Below are positions 12,572 through 24,761 of a stretch of DNA of 64,000 nucleotides, one piece after another. Position 1 is the stretch's first letter. Each line of letters begins with the position of its first letter. A program made the position numbers and the translations under genes. Below the pieces are notes generated by a model, which was not told where the DNA came from, made no database searches, and saw nothing but the letters and a program-made list of their open reading frames with translations. Source of the stretch: Circinella minor (taxonomy: Eukaryota > Mucoromycota > Mucoromycetes > Mucorales > Lichtheimiaceae); the NCBI GenBank assembly GCA_016758965.1, contig JAEPRB010000013.1, forward strand, positions 1-64,000, in the 5' to 3' direction.

Positions 12572-15500
12572 ATGTATGGTAAACGTAAACGGTCAAGCGA
12601 CCTGATTGATGACAAATCACCTACAGCTACTCGAGCAACTAGTAAGATCATTTCTTTATGAGCATTTTCAAGAAAAAAAAAACACGTTTCAACAAAAAAA
12701 AAGCAATTCTAATGTGAAAAAAAAAATACAACTCATTGTATTATTTCTTGATCTCTTTCTTGGGTACATGCTTATAGAATCAGCTCCTGTAAAGCAAGTA
12801 AAAGCAGTCGTTATTAATTCAAAAATAATCATTGAACCTAATAAAAACCATAACGTAGAAAACTCAAAGGGATCTATCAACAGAAAAAACACATTAATAC
12901 ACCCAAGCGCGATTGATTCTGTTGCTAAAGTAAACACAACAACGTCAACAACTATTCATAACAATGATTTATCTTCCAGGAAAGAAGCAGATACATTAAC
13001 GAGTTGTTCATTATCAAAAGTAATAGGTGATATCACTGCACGTGTAGCTACAACATCGACATCAAGTTCAACTAAAACCAATTCATCAACAAAGCCAATG
13101 AGTGCTATTGCCGCACGTAAAGCAGCAGCAGCTAATGCTATAAAAAACAAAGCAACGCCGATTAGTACAACAAAAACAGCCAATAAAGATTTATCACCGA
13201 AACCAATGAGTGCCATTGCTGCACGTAAAGCAGCAGCAGTAGCAGCAGCAGCTAGTGCCGGTGGATCAACGTTTAATACATCAAAAACTGTATCTACTAC
13301 TACCGCTACAGTACTGGAAAGAGATAATGCACGTAACAATTCAACACCAGAGTCACCTAACAATTCATCCGATTGGAATACTTCATCACCTTTTTCACAA
13401 ACACCATCGCCACGTTCTAATTCACCAGGAGTAAAAACATTCAAAAGAAGAGAGCCTAAAATGTAAGTAAAAAGATTTTATTATTTAATGTTAACACATC
13501 TATTATACGCATAATATATATATATATATACTTATACATAGGGATATATAATCATTACTAGTTCATTTAAGGATCCAAATGCTATATCGATTTTTAATCC
13601 TTCTGAAAAAAATGTACAAAGTGTTATCGTGGATGAAGAACCATGTTTAATTATTGGTCTTAAACCAGATGAAGTAAGTACATTTTAAAGTAAAAAAAAA
13701 AAGCTTCTTTAATTATAGTGAACCGTTTTTTTTTCTTATCTATACATTTATAGAAAATTGTGTTTGCTGGAAAAGCACTGATTGCACCTTTATCTGGATC
13801 TATCTCTATTATGGGATCCATTTTACAACCTTCATCACCTAATCATATTGATCTTTATCCAACCTATTCACCAAGAACGCATTCATTACTTGTTATCGAA
13901 TCTATCACTGACAATAATAAAGACATTATTCAACGGAAATCAAATATTCGTATTCATATGGACGATCCAATCAAGTCAACTGTGGATAATATGAAAGATA
14001 ATACTGAACAAGTATCATCTTTATTTTTAGTAATGGGTATGCAATGGTGTGGATTAGATGATATGGAAGACTTGGCTGAAGTACCCAGAGGTATCTTTCA
14101 ATTAAAGATGGTAAATAATGAACAACAGCAACATGAATATGAACATAAACAACATTATGCAATGATGAATAGTATACCCGGATTTCAACCTGTAAGTTTT
14201 TTTTATTTTTATTACTATTATTACTAAAATGAATCAAATGTATTTATTTTCAATTTCAATATAAATTTGGAAATTAATGATTCTTTTTTTTTTATAGCTT
14301 TTCTCAGTAGTATCTGATATCAAAGCAATGGATATACCTACAGCTTGGGAAAACTGTATACAAAAAACTCAAAAAAGTAAACAAGGTACAATTAATATAT
14401 ATGATTTATACTTGATAAATGATTTATACTTACCATTATTATTATTATTTTTTTATTTAGAACGACAATCACCATGCGTAGGAATTGTTTGTGGAAGTAA
14501 AGATATGGGAAAATCTACATTTAGTCGATATTTAATGAATGCATTATTAAACAAGTAAGATTTTTTTATTTTTTATTTTCGCTCGCGCTTTTTTTTTTTT
14601 TTTTCTCACGAATGGATGATTTTTATTTTTCTTTTAGACACCAAAAAATTGCATATTTGGAAACTGATGTGGGACAAAGTGAATTCACGCCATCGGGAAT
14701 GGTGTCATTACATATAATTGAATCACCTATCATGGGACCCCCTTATACACACCAACATCTTTCACCTATTCATAGTCATTATATTGGTTCAGTAACTTCT
14801 GGAAATAACCCAGGTTATTATCTTGATACCATTGGTCATCTTTTACAATTATACAAAACAAACTATCATCATTTGGATATCCCTTTAATTATCAATACAC
14901 AAGGATGGATTAATGGACTTGGATATGATTTATTATTAAGTATCATTCAACAATCGACACCTACAGATGTGTTTGTAATGCATAGTCAACTACTTGATCA
15001 ATCGAAAAATCTTCCTCCCACATTTGCTGCTACAATATCATCATCACCCATCGAATTAGAGGAAAAAGAAGAAAAGGCAATGAAGAAAAATATGCATTAT
15101 TTGGAATGTGTTGTAGACCCCTTAACACCCAACACTCGGTTTTTTTCAGCTACAAGTTCTCGAGAATTGACCATGGTATCCTATCTTCATCAAGATTTAA
15201 ATCATTTCGGACGTTTAGGACAACCTTGGTGGAATTTTCAAACAAGAATGGTCGATAAACTTCCATGGGTTCTGGATTGGCGAAAGGGGTTATTGAATGG
15301 TATTTGGTTTTTGAGCGAAGATGTTCCACAAAGTCAATTATTATATGCACTGAACGGTACAATGGTTGCTCTTGTTGGATTTACAGATCAAAAACAACAA
15401 GAGCAACAAACTAATATACCTGAATTATCGAATGGTCAAATTGTAAGTTTTATTATTATTATTATTATCGTTATAATGAGATATTAGTATAAATTTCAAA

Positions 15501-15881
15501 TAACTCAATCGATCTTTTTTTTTTAATTCATGCATATAGACACCTCCTCTATATTTCGGACCCTCTGAAAATCTACCTCCGTCACCTGCAAAGACTATCT
15601 GTTATGGTTTGGCTATTATACGAGCAATTGACCCAATGAGTCATGCATTCCATATCATCACTCCATTACCATTGTCGACATTAAAAAAAGTCTCAGCTAT
15701 TGTTAAAGGAACTATACCATTACCTGTCTCAACATTATTGGATCAACATAATGGTAATGGAAACGGTATTGCTCGACAACCCTGGAACAAGGTTCCATAT
15801 TTAGAACAAAGTATTACTGTCAATGGTATCGGTGCTATTGCAACAAAGAAAAGAAGAATTAAAATACAAAAACGTACATAA
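12572..15881 (+). CDS. GRC3: Polynucleotide 5'-hydroxyl kinase Grc3/Nol9
   Basis: Nucleolar RNA kinase of the Clp1/Grc3 family. In yeast it works with Las1 to phosphorylate the 26S pre-rRNA after ITS2 cleavage. Exons: 12572-12641, 12778-13462, 13562-13673, 13754-14191, 14298-14385, 14461-14555, 14638-15442 and 15540-15881. After a low-complexity basic N-terminus come a beta-rich N-domain (IVFAGKALIAPLSGSISIMG, YSPRTHSLLVIE), the Walker A loop GSKDMGKST, a lid/substrate motif LETDVGQSEFTPSGMVSL (DxxxGQxEF) and NTQGWINGLGYDLL; the C-terminal domain ends in a basic KKRRIKIQKRT tail that could be a nuclear signal. The N-terminal region repeats a KPMSAIAARKAAA block twice (see findings). The start at 12572 gives MYGKRKRSSDLIDD. 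It converges on HCH1. Confidence 0.92.
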
Positions 15882-15952
15882 TATACATAGGGGGAAGGGG
15901 AGACAAAAAAAAACAAAAGATATAATATATATATATAATTTTTTTTTATTAA

Positions 15953-17178
15953 TTAATGATAATAATATTTGTATAATAAAGAAGAAATGCAAAGTGTTGT
16001 TACTGTTACAGCTATTGGTAACATAAATGTTGATTGTCTAGAGTCTTGACTGTTATGTCGCTTTGTTTTACGTTCTGTTCGTGATTTTCGTTTTTGTTTT
16101 CGTAGTTTTTGTGATGACGATGGTTGTTGTTGTTGTTGTTGTTTTTCTTGCGACGGCGATAGTCAGGCAGAAGCATTGGTTGCTTGATCAGCTGGTGGAT
16201 TATTTAATTTTCCTTGTTCAATATAAACATCACTACCATGAGCTATATCATATTATATACTCTCAGTTAGTAAAATTCATCCCAAAAAGCTATTTTATCA
16301 ATTTTTATCGAAATGAATTCTAACTCACTTTCAACCATAACACCAGCGAATTTATCCAATTTTTCACAAATCAAAGGTTGTAATTGTTTTCGGATCAAAG
16401 GCTTAATAGCTTGTTTTGCCGAAGAATCATCAGTAATTGAAATGTTAAACTATATCCAAATAGATATATATATATAAAAGGGCAAATTATTAAACACATT
16501 CTGTGAACAATATAATTCATTAACCAAAAAAAAAAAAAAAAACCTTACCACGTAATCATCTATTTCAGAATCATGTGCAACTTCGGGAATAGTAATACTG
16601 CCAATAACTTCAGTTCCATCAGCCAAAGTACCTTTTTTTTTGACAGCAAAAAAAAAAAAAAAAAAAAAAAGAACAAAGAAAAAAAAAAATTTGTCAGTTA
16701 TTATATCCATAGCAACTAATTATTAAAGAAAATAAATAAATAACACTATTCTTATGAATTACCTTGGAAACCTAACTTCAATGCCATATCATAGATTGTA
16801 ATAATCTTTCCTTTTCTCATGTTAAGGTCACAATCTCCTGATAAATCTTCTATTTTATTAATGGACACTTCATGACCATCCTTTTGAGCTTCAAGTCCTT
16901 CAAGTTCTTCAGAAAAATATTTCTTTGCCCAGGTAAAACAGTTCTTGTTAACCCTAAATATAACACATTTAAGAATAAATGTAAGTTATTAAAAGATTCT
17001 TGTTTTATTTTTTATTTTTTGTTTGTTGTTGTTATTAAACTAACCAGTGCCTATAAATATATATATATGAGTATATGAGTATATCAATAAAATAATAAAT
17101 TATCACTTTTTTAGAATTGAATCTGACAGAATTTTTTTTTTTTGCTTACCAGTTATTAGGATTCTTCCAGTTGGACAT
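15953..17178 (-). CDS. HCH1: Hsp90 ATPase activator, Hch1/Aha1 N-domain; canonical stop at 16163-16165, in-frame extension to 15953
   Basis: Co-chaperone that binds the Hsp90 middle domain and stimulates its ATPase. Exons (minus strand): 17178-17150, a 6-nt exon 17050-17045, 16953-16763, then exons beginning near 16632 and 16452, and a last exon from 16242. The product starts MSNWKNPNNWHWVNKNCFTW (NPNNWHWVxKNC is the Aha1/Hch1 hallmark), continues SGDCDLNMRKGKIITIYDM, then ITIPEVAHDSEIDDY, and closes ETHGSDVYIEQGKLNNPPAD before TGA. Up to the TGA it is about 150 residues, as in yeast Hch1; the C-terminal AHSA1 domain of full-length Aha1 is absent. The TGA is followed by CTA, and the frame continues for 69 codons to a TAA at 15953-15955. 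The extension has a Gln run, a basic cluster (RKQKRKSRTERKTKR) and a hydrophobic tail (MLPIAVTVTTLCISSLLY). The canonical protein is 16163-17178. It converges on GRC3 with only 71 bp between the outermost stops. Confidence 0.88.
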
Positions 17179-17881
17179 TTGTAAGCTTCAAAAGAAAAGG
17201 TAATGGAGAAACGGGAAGAAAAAAAAAAAAAACAAAAAAACAAAACTCTTTTTTTGGGTTCCTCGAAACTTCTAGCCAATTGATAAATACATTACCTCCG
17301 CCAGCGCCTCTCTCTCTCTCTCGTTCTCTCTCTGATAACTCCTTGGAAAGAGACAGATGGACCAACCAAATTCTTGTCGTAAAATAAAAAAAAAATTGGT
17401 TTGAGTTATGAGGCCAACACCACCATAGAACTTTTCTTTTTTTTTAAAAAAAAAAATAATTGGGTAAAACATAATAATTTGACAAAACAAAAAGAAAAAA
17501 CCATGACAAAATAAAAAAATCCTGCACTTTCATCTTTTTTTTTTCTCCTTTCTCAAATAGTTTACGGGTCTTTAAAAATATATATATGTGCTTTTTTTTT
17601 TTTCATGCAAAAAAGTTAATAGTTAGGTGGAGTGGCAAAAAAAAAAAAAAAAAACCGATAACCAGAAAAAAGTTTATGTCACATGCTTTAACATAATTAA
17701 AACATTTAAAAATAACTCTACGCCATTAAGCAATTTTTTTTTATCAGCCACTTTGTCTCTCTTTTATTTTAACTTTGATCCTTTTGTCACGAGAAATAGT
17801 ATGTAATCAAAAAAAAAAAAAAAAAAGGCCAATGCACTAAAACTAGGAAAAGATAAGCTAAACCGCGGGAAAAAAATCTTG

Positions 17882-17912
<31 letters not shown>

Positions 17913-18138
17913 ACTGCATCAGGTGTAACTAAATGGATCAATTGCCGAATGGATACATAGCATTCTATCTGTAAATCTAATATTGCATGCTTTATTGTTA
18001 TAATTATTCACTATTGTTTTTTTTGATAAAATGGTATGGAATGATAGAAAAAATAAATGCTGTCGGCATTTCCGAATAAAAATAGTGTTTTTTGGTTTTT
18101 AGGATAAAAAAAACGCGAAAAAAAAAAAAAAAAAAAAT

Positions 18139-18224
<86 letters not shown>

Positions 18225-18302
18225 CTGTTTCTAATTCGATATCTTCTTTTTTTTTATTATAATTAAATCTATATAAAATATTTCAAGTGATTCAATTATC
18301 AA
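17179..18302. promoter_or_regulatory. Divergent promoter region, HCH1 / Ser-Asn-rich orphan
   Basis: About 1.1 kb between divergent starts, rich in A and T tracts with an AG/CT stretch near 17310-17332. It ends in the extreme homopolymer block described separately. No exon was recognised. Confidence 0.5.
18118..18221. repeat. Poly(A)-poly(T) homopolymer block
   Basis: A run of 20 A, then TG, 45 T, AA and 35 T. It lies about 80 bp upstream of the next start codon. The A and T arms could pair as a hairpin. Exact lengths are likely to be unreliable in any assembly. Confidence 0.8.
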
Positions 18303-19271
18303 ATGAACAACGACGAGATTATTACAACAACAAATAATTCTTTAACAACAGCTGGTCTGATACATCATAGTACTCATGCTAGTACAAGTAGTAATAGTAG
18401 TAGACATCAAACATTACCATCGCTATCTTCCTCCGTATCTAGTTCTTCTTCTGTATTAAGTAACTCCGTACCTTTATCCCCTGCTTCTATATCACTTCAT
18501 CAACATACTGCATTATTAAAACGAACCAATTCTTCTTCATCACCTCAAACCATTGGATATAATGCTTTACAATTACCTCAACGTTCGGCATCTGCTGGTT
18601 CTCTTATGCGACCACAGCATCAACAACAACAACAACAATATTCACCTGTTTTACGACATACAGCTCAACCTCTCCGACCAGCATCTTGGGTAGAACGACG
18701 ACAAAACCCCGAGACAATGGAAAGTCGTCGTGTCTCATTTAATGAACGTGTTGTAATTATATCTTCTCAACAACAAGAACAAGATTCTAATAAGAATAAG
18801 AATAAGAATAAATCACAATCTATTTATTCAACCTCTTTTATAAATAATCCTCCTACACTTATTAGTGAACAACAACAACAATCATCTAATAATAGTAACT
18901 CATCTAATAATACAAATAATATTTGGTGGGATGAATCACAATTAGCAATGGAACTTGCAGAAGATGATTTAATAGAAGAAACTCGACAAAAAAAACGTAC
19001 ACCTTCTGCTCGACGATTGAAAGAAAAATTAATGAATTCAATTATATCTAATACTTCTTCAGCATCTTCAATAACATCATCATCCAATAATTCTATTAAA
19101 TCATCTTCTTTACATAATATTAATACTATTAATACAACTAATAGTAATAATAATAATAATCGATATCCTGAAATAGTACCTTCTCCAATGACAGCATCAC
19201 CTAATAATAAGAGTAATAGTAAAAATAAATTTACTAGATCACTCAAGAAATTGACAGGATTTATCTTTTAA
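18303..19271 (+). CDS. Ser/Asn-rich protein with RVSF motif, function unknown
   Basis: Single-exon frame of 322 residues, not recognised as a known family. Most of it is low-complexity Ser, Thr, Asn and Gln. Three islands look constrained. The first is SWVERRQNP followed by SRRVSFNERVVII at about residues 140-154, which contains RVSF, the protein phosphatase 1 docking motif [R/K]VxF. The second is WWDESQLAMELAEDDLIEET followed by the basic RQKKRTPSARRLKEKLMNSI. The third is a C-terminal FTRSLKKLTGFIF that could be amphipathic. Codon use and the long uninterrupted frame support a real gene. A PP1 regulatory subunit or a polarity/septin-associated scaffold is conceivable, but neither is shown. 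Confidence 0.7.
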   Translation: MNNDEIITTTNNSLTTAGLIHHSTHASTSSNSSRHQTLPSLSSSVSSSSSVLSNSVPLSPASISLHQHTALLKRTNSSSSPQTIGYNALQLPQRSASAGSLMRPQHQQQQQQYSPVLRHTAQPLRPASWVERRQNPETMESRRVSFNERVVIISSQQQEQDSNKNKNKNKSQSIYSTSFINNPPTLISEQQQQSSNNSNSSNNTNNIWWDESQLAMELAEDDLIEETRQKKRTPSARRLKEKLMNSIISNTSSASSITSSSNNSIKSSSLHNINTINTTNSNNNNNRYPEIVPSPMTASPNNKSNSKNKFTRSLKKLTGFIF

Positions 19272-20016
19272 ATTATTTCAAACAATTCATCACTATTCAT
19301 TCATCTTTTTTTTTTCTTTTATAACAACAATAACAAAGCATATTACAACACACATATTAACTATAAACAACTCTCTTCTTTTTCTTCTCTTCTCTTTTTT
19401 ATAATTTATCCAACAAACATTCCAAACCAACATATATATTATATCATTTTGTATTTTTATTCTTTCCTTTTCTATTCCCCCCCGTCCTTCCTTCTATACT
19501 CTCATTGACTCACACAAATCATATACTCACTCTTTTTATTTCTTTGAAAACAAAAATACCAAATTCCCTTCCTCATTTTTTTTTTTTTGTCCAAATGCTG
19601 TAAATAATTCCATTTTTTTTTTTAAAAAAGCTAAAAAAAAAAAAAAAAAAAAAATAACTTATACATATTTTTTGTTTTTGATTGTTTTGCATAATAAAAA
19701 TAAAAAACGATATTGTTAAAAAAAAAAAACTTAGTCAAAAATTTTGATATCATCCTTTCAAAAATATACAAAAAGTGGGCTTATAAACAATGCATTGACT
19801 TGAGAAATAAGAACTTTATATTTTTTTTTGCATCTGAATGTTTTGTTTTTGAAGTCGCTGAGTAGAAATGTCTTTTTTTTTTCTTCGTCCGTTGTAACAC
19901 ATTACACAACAAAAATATTCAGTTTATTATTGTTCTTCTTATGTATAACAAGAATAACGAACATTATAGAATCCTTTTTCTTTTCATATATAAATTTTTT
20001 TTTTTGGATGATTAAA

Positions 20017-20056
<40 letters not shown>

Positions 20057-22590
20057 GTGAATTATTTATTTAAATATGTCTTTTTACTTGTAATAACAAA
20101 GAAATAATAATTGTGAAGTTCACTTTTTATAAAAAAAAAAAAAAAACTTGAAACGGTCAGGGTAAATTTGATAATTTAATTATTATTATTAAAAAGAGAT
20201 TAGGGTCACGTTTGAAAAATATATAAAAAATAAATACCGAATACACGGGGGAGGGGGAGGCAAGTGCATTATGTATTCTTTTGATTTGAATTAAACTTAT
20301 CTTGTAATAATAATAATTCCCCCTCCCCCCCCCAACATTCTCTTTAGGAAAGAATTTATATATAATACGTAATAATACTTTCACTCTCTCTCATGACGAC
20401 ATTAACTTTTAGGTGTATTTTATTATGTCATTAAAATACACAATTAACTTAATTAAGAATAAAATTTTATTCTTTTGATTTGATAAAAAAATAAGAAAAA
20501 CTTGTTAATAAGCTTTTAACAAAAATAAACAAAATACGTACGTACGTAAACAATAGAATAAGAAGAATAAGAAGAAACCCCCCCCCAACAAACAAATAAT
20601 GTAATTATAAGGTTTAACCAATAATACTTATTATAAGCAATGAAAAAAAAAAACCTTTACTATTATTATTATTAGACATGAAAAGTTTCCTTTCTTGTAT
20701 ATTTGTCATATCATGTGTTTTTTGTCAAGTCAATGTTGATATATATATTTATATATATATATTTAAAAGCCCTATTATTTTATTTATGTGTTGAGTATAT
20801 AAATATACATTGTTAAAAAAAGTACCTAGTTAGTGCCACCCAACCAAAATTTTATTTCCTTTTCGTTTTCATTCAAGTAGTAGTAAAATATATAAATCAG
20901 AAATCTTTTTAAATGAATGTCAGAAGATAGAGAGTACTTGGAATAATACGTATTTATATAAAATCATATAAATTCCTATAATTTGAAAGTTAAAAAGTCG
21001 ACTGAATGAGACTATTAAATTGTCTTTATAATAATTAATAAGTAGTTCTCTTCTGTTCATAGAATTATTTTTATGTCCATAAATCAATGTCATATTATTT
21101 ATATAACCATACTGTATATATTAATTTAGCAAACGTTATCTATATTAATACGAATTATTTTATTCGCAATTATTGCTAACTTTACTAGAAGACATATAAT
21201 TTAAAGTAATATTTTATTATTGACTTGTAAATTAAATTGACCGTTACAATAGCATTGGATCATTACATTTTGAAAATAGTAGTAGGTATCTATGGATTAT
21301 TGGACTTGGTCAAATAATATTTATGTACGTACTACATATAAATATTATTATCTACTGTTCTAAATAGTTGTTTATATGACATTAGATCTATATCTTTGTT
21401 ACAATAACTCTTAGATAATAATGGTTATTTACGCTTTATATAGAATTTTAATTCATCCAATAAATTTGAATACTTATAAGCATCACATATTATAAATGTT
21501 GTTATTACGTATGAATTGAATTGATCTATTCATTTCTTGTTAGGCCGTAATAGATATCCAAATAACTGACTATTTTTAAACTACGTAGTAGTACGCACGT
21601 ATCATGTTCTGAATAAACTTATATGTGACTCTTTTAAACAACTCTTTTTTTTTTACATTATGTTAGTGATTGTAGACATTAAATTGATTTTTATTAGCCT
21701 TTTTCTTTTACTATGTAACAAGCAAGTTAGTAACTATTTTTTGTTATTTACTAAATAATTTTAATACTTAATGGGTTATGCTAATCGTTATAAATCATAT
21801 CCATAATTTAAAAAAAAAAACTTGGCATATTACATAAATGTCTTTTTTTTTTCAACTATTTTAATATATACTTTTGTGTATACATTTATATTAACATCAA
21901 TAAAGAGTGTTATAAATGTATATTAAACGATACGTAATTTTATTAAAAATAAAATACGTAAAAAAAAAGATGTATTATATATATTCTTTCTTTTATGCTT
22001 TAATAAATCAAATTGTTGCTTTTTGTAATAAAGGATTACTGTCTCTTTTTGATCGGAGTAAAAAGAATATATAAAACAACGAGGCATGAAATAAAAAGAC
22101 TTACCCAATTTTTCTTTTCGTTGTACAAACCATGTAAGCACGAATTATCACTAAAATGGGAAAACAAATACTTTGTAAATATTCCAACTTTTATTATTAT
22201 TATTATAATAATATTTAGATTAAAAAACAAAGAAAAAAAGATATATAAAATAATTCTTTATTATAAGATTATTTAACTTAGATAGAAATCTTATTTTATT
22301 GTCTGTCTGTGTGTGTGTGTGTGTGTGTGTGCTTTTTTTTAATAGTTTTCCATTTCGTAGCAACTTTATACTTTTTGAATCAAGCATGTGAAAAAATTAA
22401 ATATGTTTTGGTTTTGCCCTTGCCTTGTTCCTTTTCCCCCCAAGCGGGGTATTTTATATATATAATTATTAAAGTGTGATGTTTGAGAAAACTTTCTTTT
22501 TACTTATTCTCTTTTTATTTTCTTGTCTGTGCGTGATAAAACTGTTTTCTTAATTGTCCAGGAACCTCTCTTTTTTTTTTTTTTTTATTC
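19272..22590. other. Gene-free AT-rich region
   Basis: About 3.3 kb with no convincing exon on either strand; the frames present are short, AT-driven and lack domains. It contains poly-T and poly-A tracts (19632-19654, 20021-20052), repeated TACG units near 20537-20548, a run of C at 20578-20586 and a GT run at 22306-22330. A pyrimidine-rich leader (about 22567-22587) precedes the acyl-CoA-binding protein gene. Confidence 0.5.
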
Positions 22591-23777
22591 ATGTCAACCA
22601 TTCCTCCTCATTATTCTGACCATTATGTTGGTCAACGATTTAATAAAGCTTTACATATTGTACAACATTTATCTCCGTCATCCAGTTTTCAACCAACTAA
22701 AGAACAAAAATTAGAAGTATGTTGATTTTATAATTGAGAAAAAAAAAAAAAACTCATTTTTTATCTTTTTTTTTTTTTTTTTTTTTTTAGTTATATGCAT
22801 TATATAAACAAGCAGCACAAGGAAATGTAGATACACAACGACCTGGTATATTTGACGTTGTTGGACGAGCGAAATGGTAAACTTAAACCTCTACTTGAAA
22901 AAAAAAAATTTCATGTGTGAATGGATTTAGGGAATAACTTTATTTTTTTTATGAATTGAACGTCATTTTTAAGGGATGCTTGGAAAAAACTTGAAGGACT
23001 TAATATATTAGAAGCAAAACATCGATATGTGGAGGTTTTATTACGTGTTGCTGTCGAAGTACGTTTTATCTTTTTTATTTAAAATTGAAAAATATTTAGC
23101 TTAAATAGATAATATTGATTTTTTTTTTTTTTTTAAAAAAAAAAAGGCATATCGAAAACCTGCAGCTAAGGTACAAGCACATCAAATTATTCAAGCTTTT
23201 GCTACAATGCAACCTTCAGGGGATCATACAGATGATGATGATTCAATTACAACTGATGATGATGGTAAGTTGAAAAATGATAAATTAATCAACAAAAGAA
23301 GGGAGGGGGAAGGGTTAAAAAAAAGTGTTATCTATTTTTTTTTTTCATTTTAACAATTCTTTCTTTCCCAATTAGATGAAACGAGTGTTGCTTCTGTAGA
23401 TGCTGAAGAACAAGCTTATTTATTAGAAATTCAACAACAAGATAAAAATGGTCGAAGAACAGCTACACCTTCTCGTTCATCATCTATAGGGATGTATCGA
23501 TCACCCATGTCACCTACCTTATCTCGAACATCAGCACAATCTACAGCACGATATAATAATAATAATAACAATAAACCAATGATGAACCGAACAACAAATA
23601 ATAACCGAACCCAACAACACATGCGTGCACCATCTGCTGCATCATCTATTGGTGGTGCGGGACGACGATATTCACAGGCATCTGTATCTAATACCAATCA
23701 CTATCCTACTACTACTACTAATAATAATAATAATAACAAAAGACGTAATAACAGTAATAATAATACCAATAATACCA

Positions 23778-23808
<31 letters not shown>

Positions 23809-24761
23809 GAAACAAAACAATAATCGATTAGGAGGAGGTATGTTTGTTGAACAAGCTACTGAACCTTTTGATCCTCACGTGAATCCATGGGCACAACAAC
23901 CATCTACAGTCCGACAATATAAAGTAGAAGATGGACATAGTGAAACTAGTAGTAATTTTAATGATTCTCATCGACCTTCTATTGTACAATTACCATCTCC
24001 TATCATATCAGCTACATCTTCAAATGCTGTTTTATCACCCGCACCACATCCACAACAACGTCCTCCTTCTCGATCACAACAACAACAACAACAACAATTA
24101 CAACAACAATTACAACAAGCACGCCATTTACACTCACCTTCAAGTGTAGCGTCATCCATGACAGCCATGGGACCATCCCCTACTCCACAAGTTGAAGGTG
24201 GTATGGCATCCTCTTCCTCAGTCATATCACAGAATAACACTAGTGGTCTATTGTCAGATCATCAATATACTTCTGTAGTAGCACTAGGACCAGCAACAAA
24301 AAGAGCATTAGATACCCTGCAGGCAGAAATCATTGCCCTGAATGATCGAATTGATGGATTACGACAAGAATTAGTAGAACGAGATCGACGCAAAGTAAAT
24401 ATTCCACGTCCTGATAATGAGGATAATGATAATGAATTAGAAGATAATAATGAAAGTTGGGATGGTTGGCGATGGGTAATTAAGGTAAATAATAATAATT
24501 TTCAATTTATATATGAGGGAGGAGGGGGAAATAAAAATGTTATAGACGAGATATAGATTTTTTTTTTTTTTTTGTTAACTCATTGTTTTAATTCTTTAGG
24601 CGGCTATAAAATATGCAACAGTAAATCTTTTATTAGGTGTCTTTTTATTTTTAGCACTTTATCGACAACGAAGTCCTATTGCTTATGTAATTCTTGGACA
24701 ACTTGCAAAATATTGGCGAAGAACAAAACTTCGTTTCACCTTTAGTAAAATTTTGGTTTAA
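22591..24761 (+). CDS. Acyl-CoA-binding protein with C-terminal membrane anchor (ACBD5/Atg37-like)
   Basis: Exons: 22591-22716, 22791-22875, 22974-23058, 23147-23264, 23376-24484 and 24600-24761. The N-terminal ACB domain is typical: FNKALHIVQHLSPSSSFQPT, LYALYKQAAQGNVDTQRPGI, GRAKWDAWKKLEGLNILEAK, RYVEVLLRVA; YxLYKQA and KWDAW are the ligand-pocket signatures. A 350-residue low-complexity segment follows (Asn, Gln and Ser runs, acidic DDDD patch), then a short coiled coil (LDTLQAEIIALNDRIDGLRQ) and one hydrophobic segment near the C-terminus (YATVNLLLGVFLFLALYRQ) with a basic tail. ACB plus coiled coil plus tail anchor is the layout of human ACBD5 and yeast/Pichia Atg37, which sit on peroxisomes and act in pexophagy and ER contact. 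Peroxisome location is inferred from that layout. Confidence 0.85.

Noticed and set aside
12956..13444. Minus-strand frame of 162 codons
   Set aside because: Antisense shadow of the GRC3 second exon; no start context, splice support or domain.
16063..16323. Plus-strand hydrophobic frame of 86 codons
   Set aside because: It is the complement of the last HCH1 exons and of the extension; its hydrophobicity comes from reading the antisense of Gln and Lys codons.
18824..19246. Minus-strand Leu-rich frame of 140 codons
   Set aside because: Antisense of Asn/Ser-rich coding sequence; Leu and Ile runs are the expected complement.
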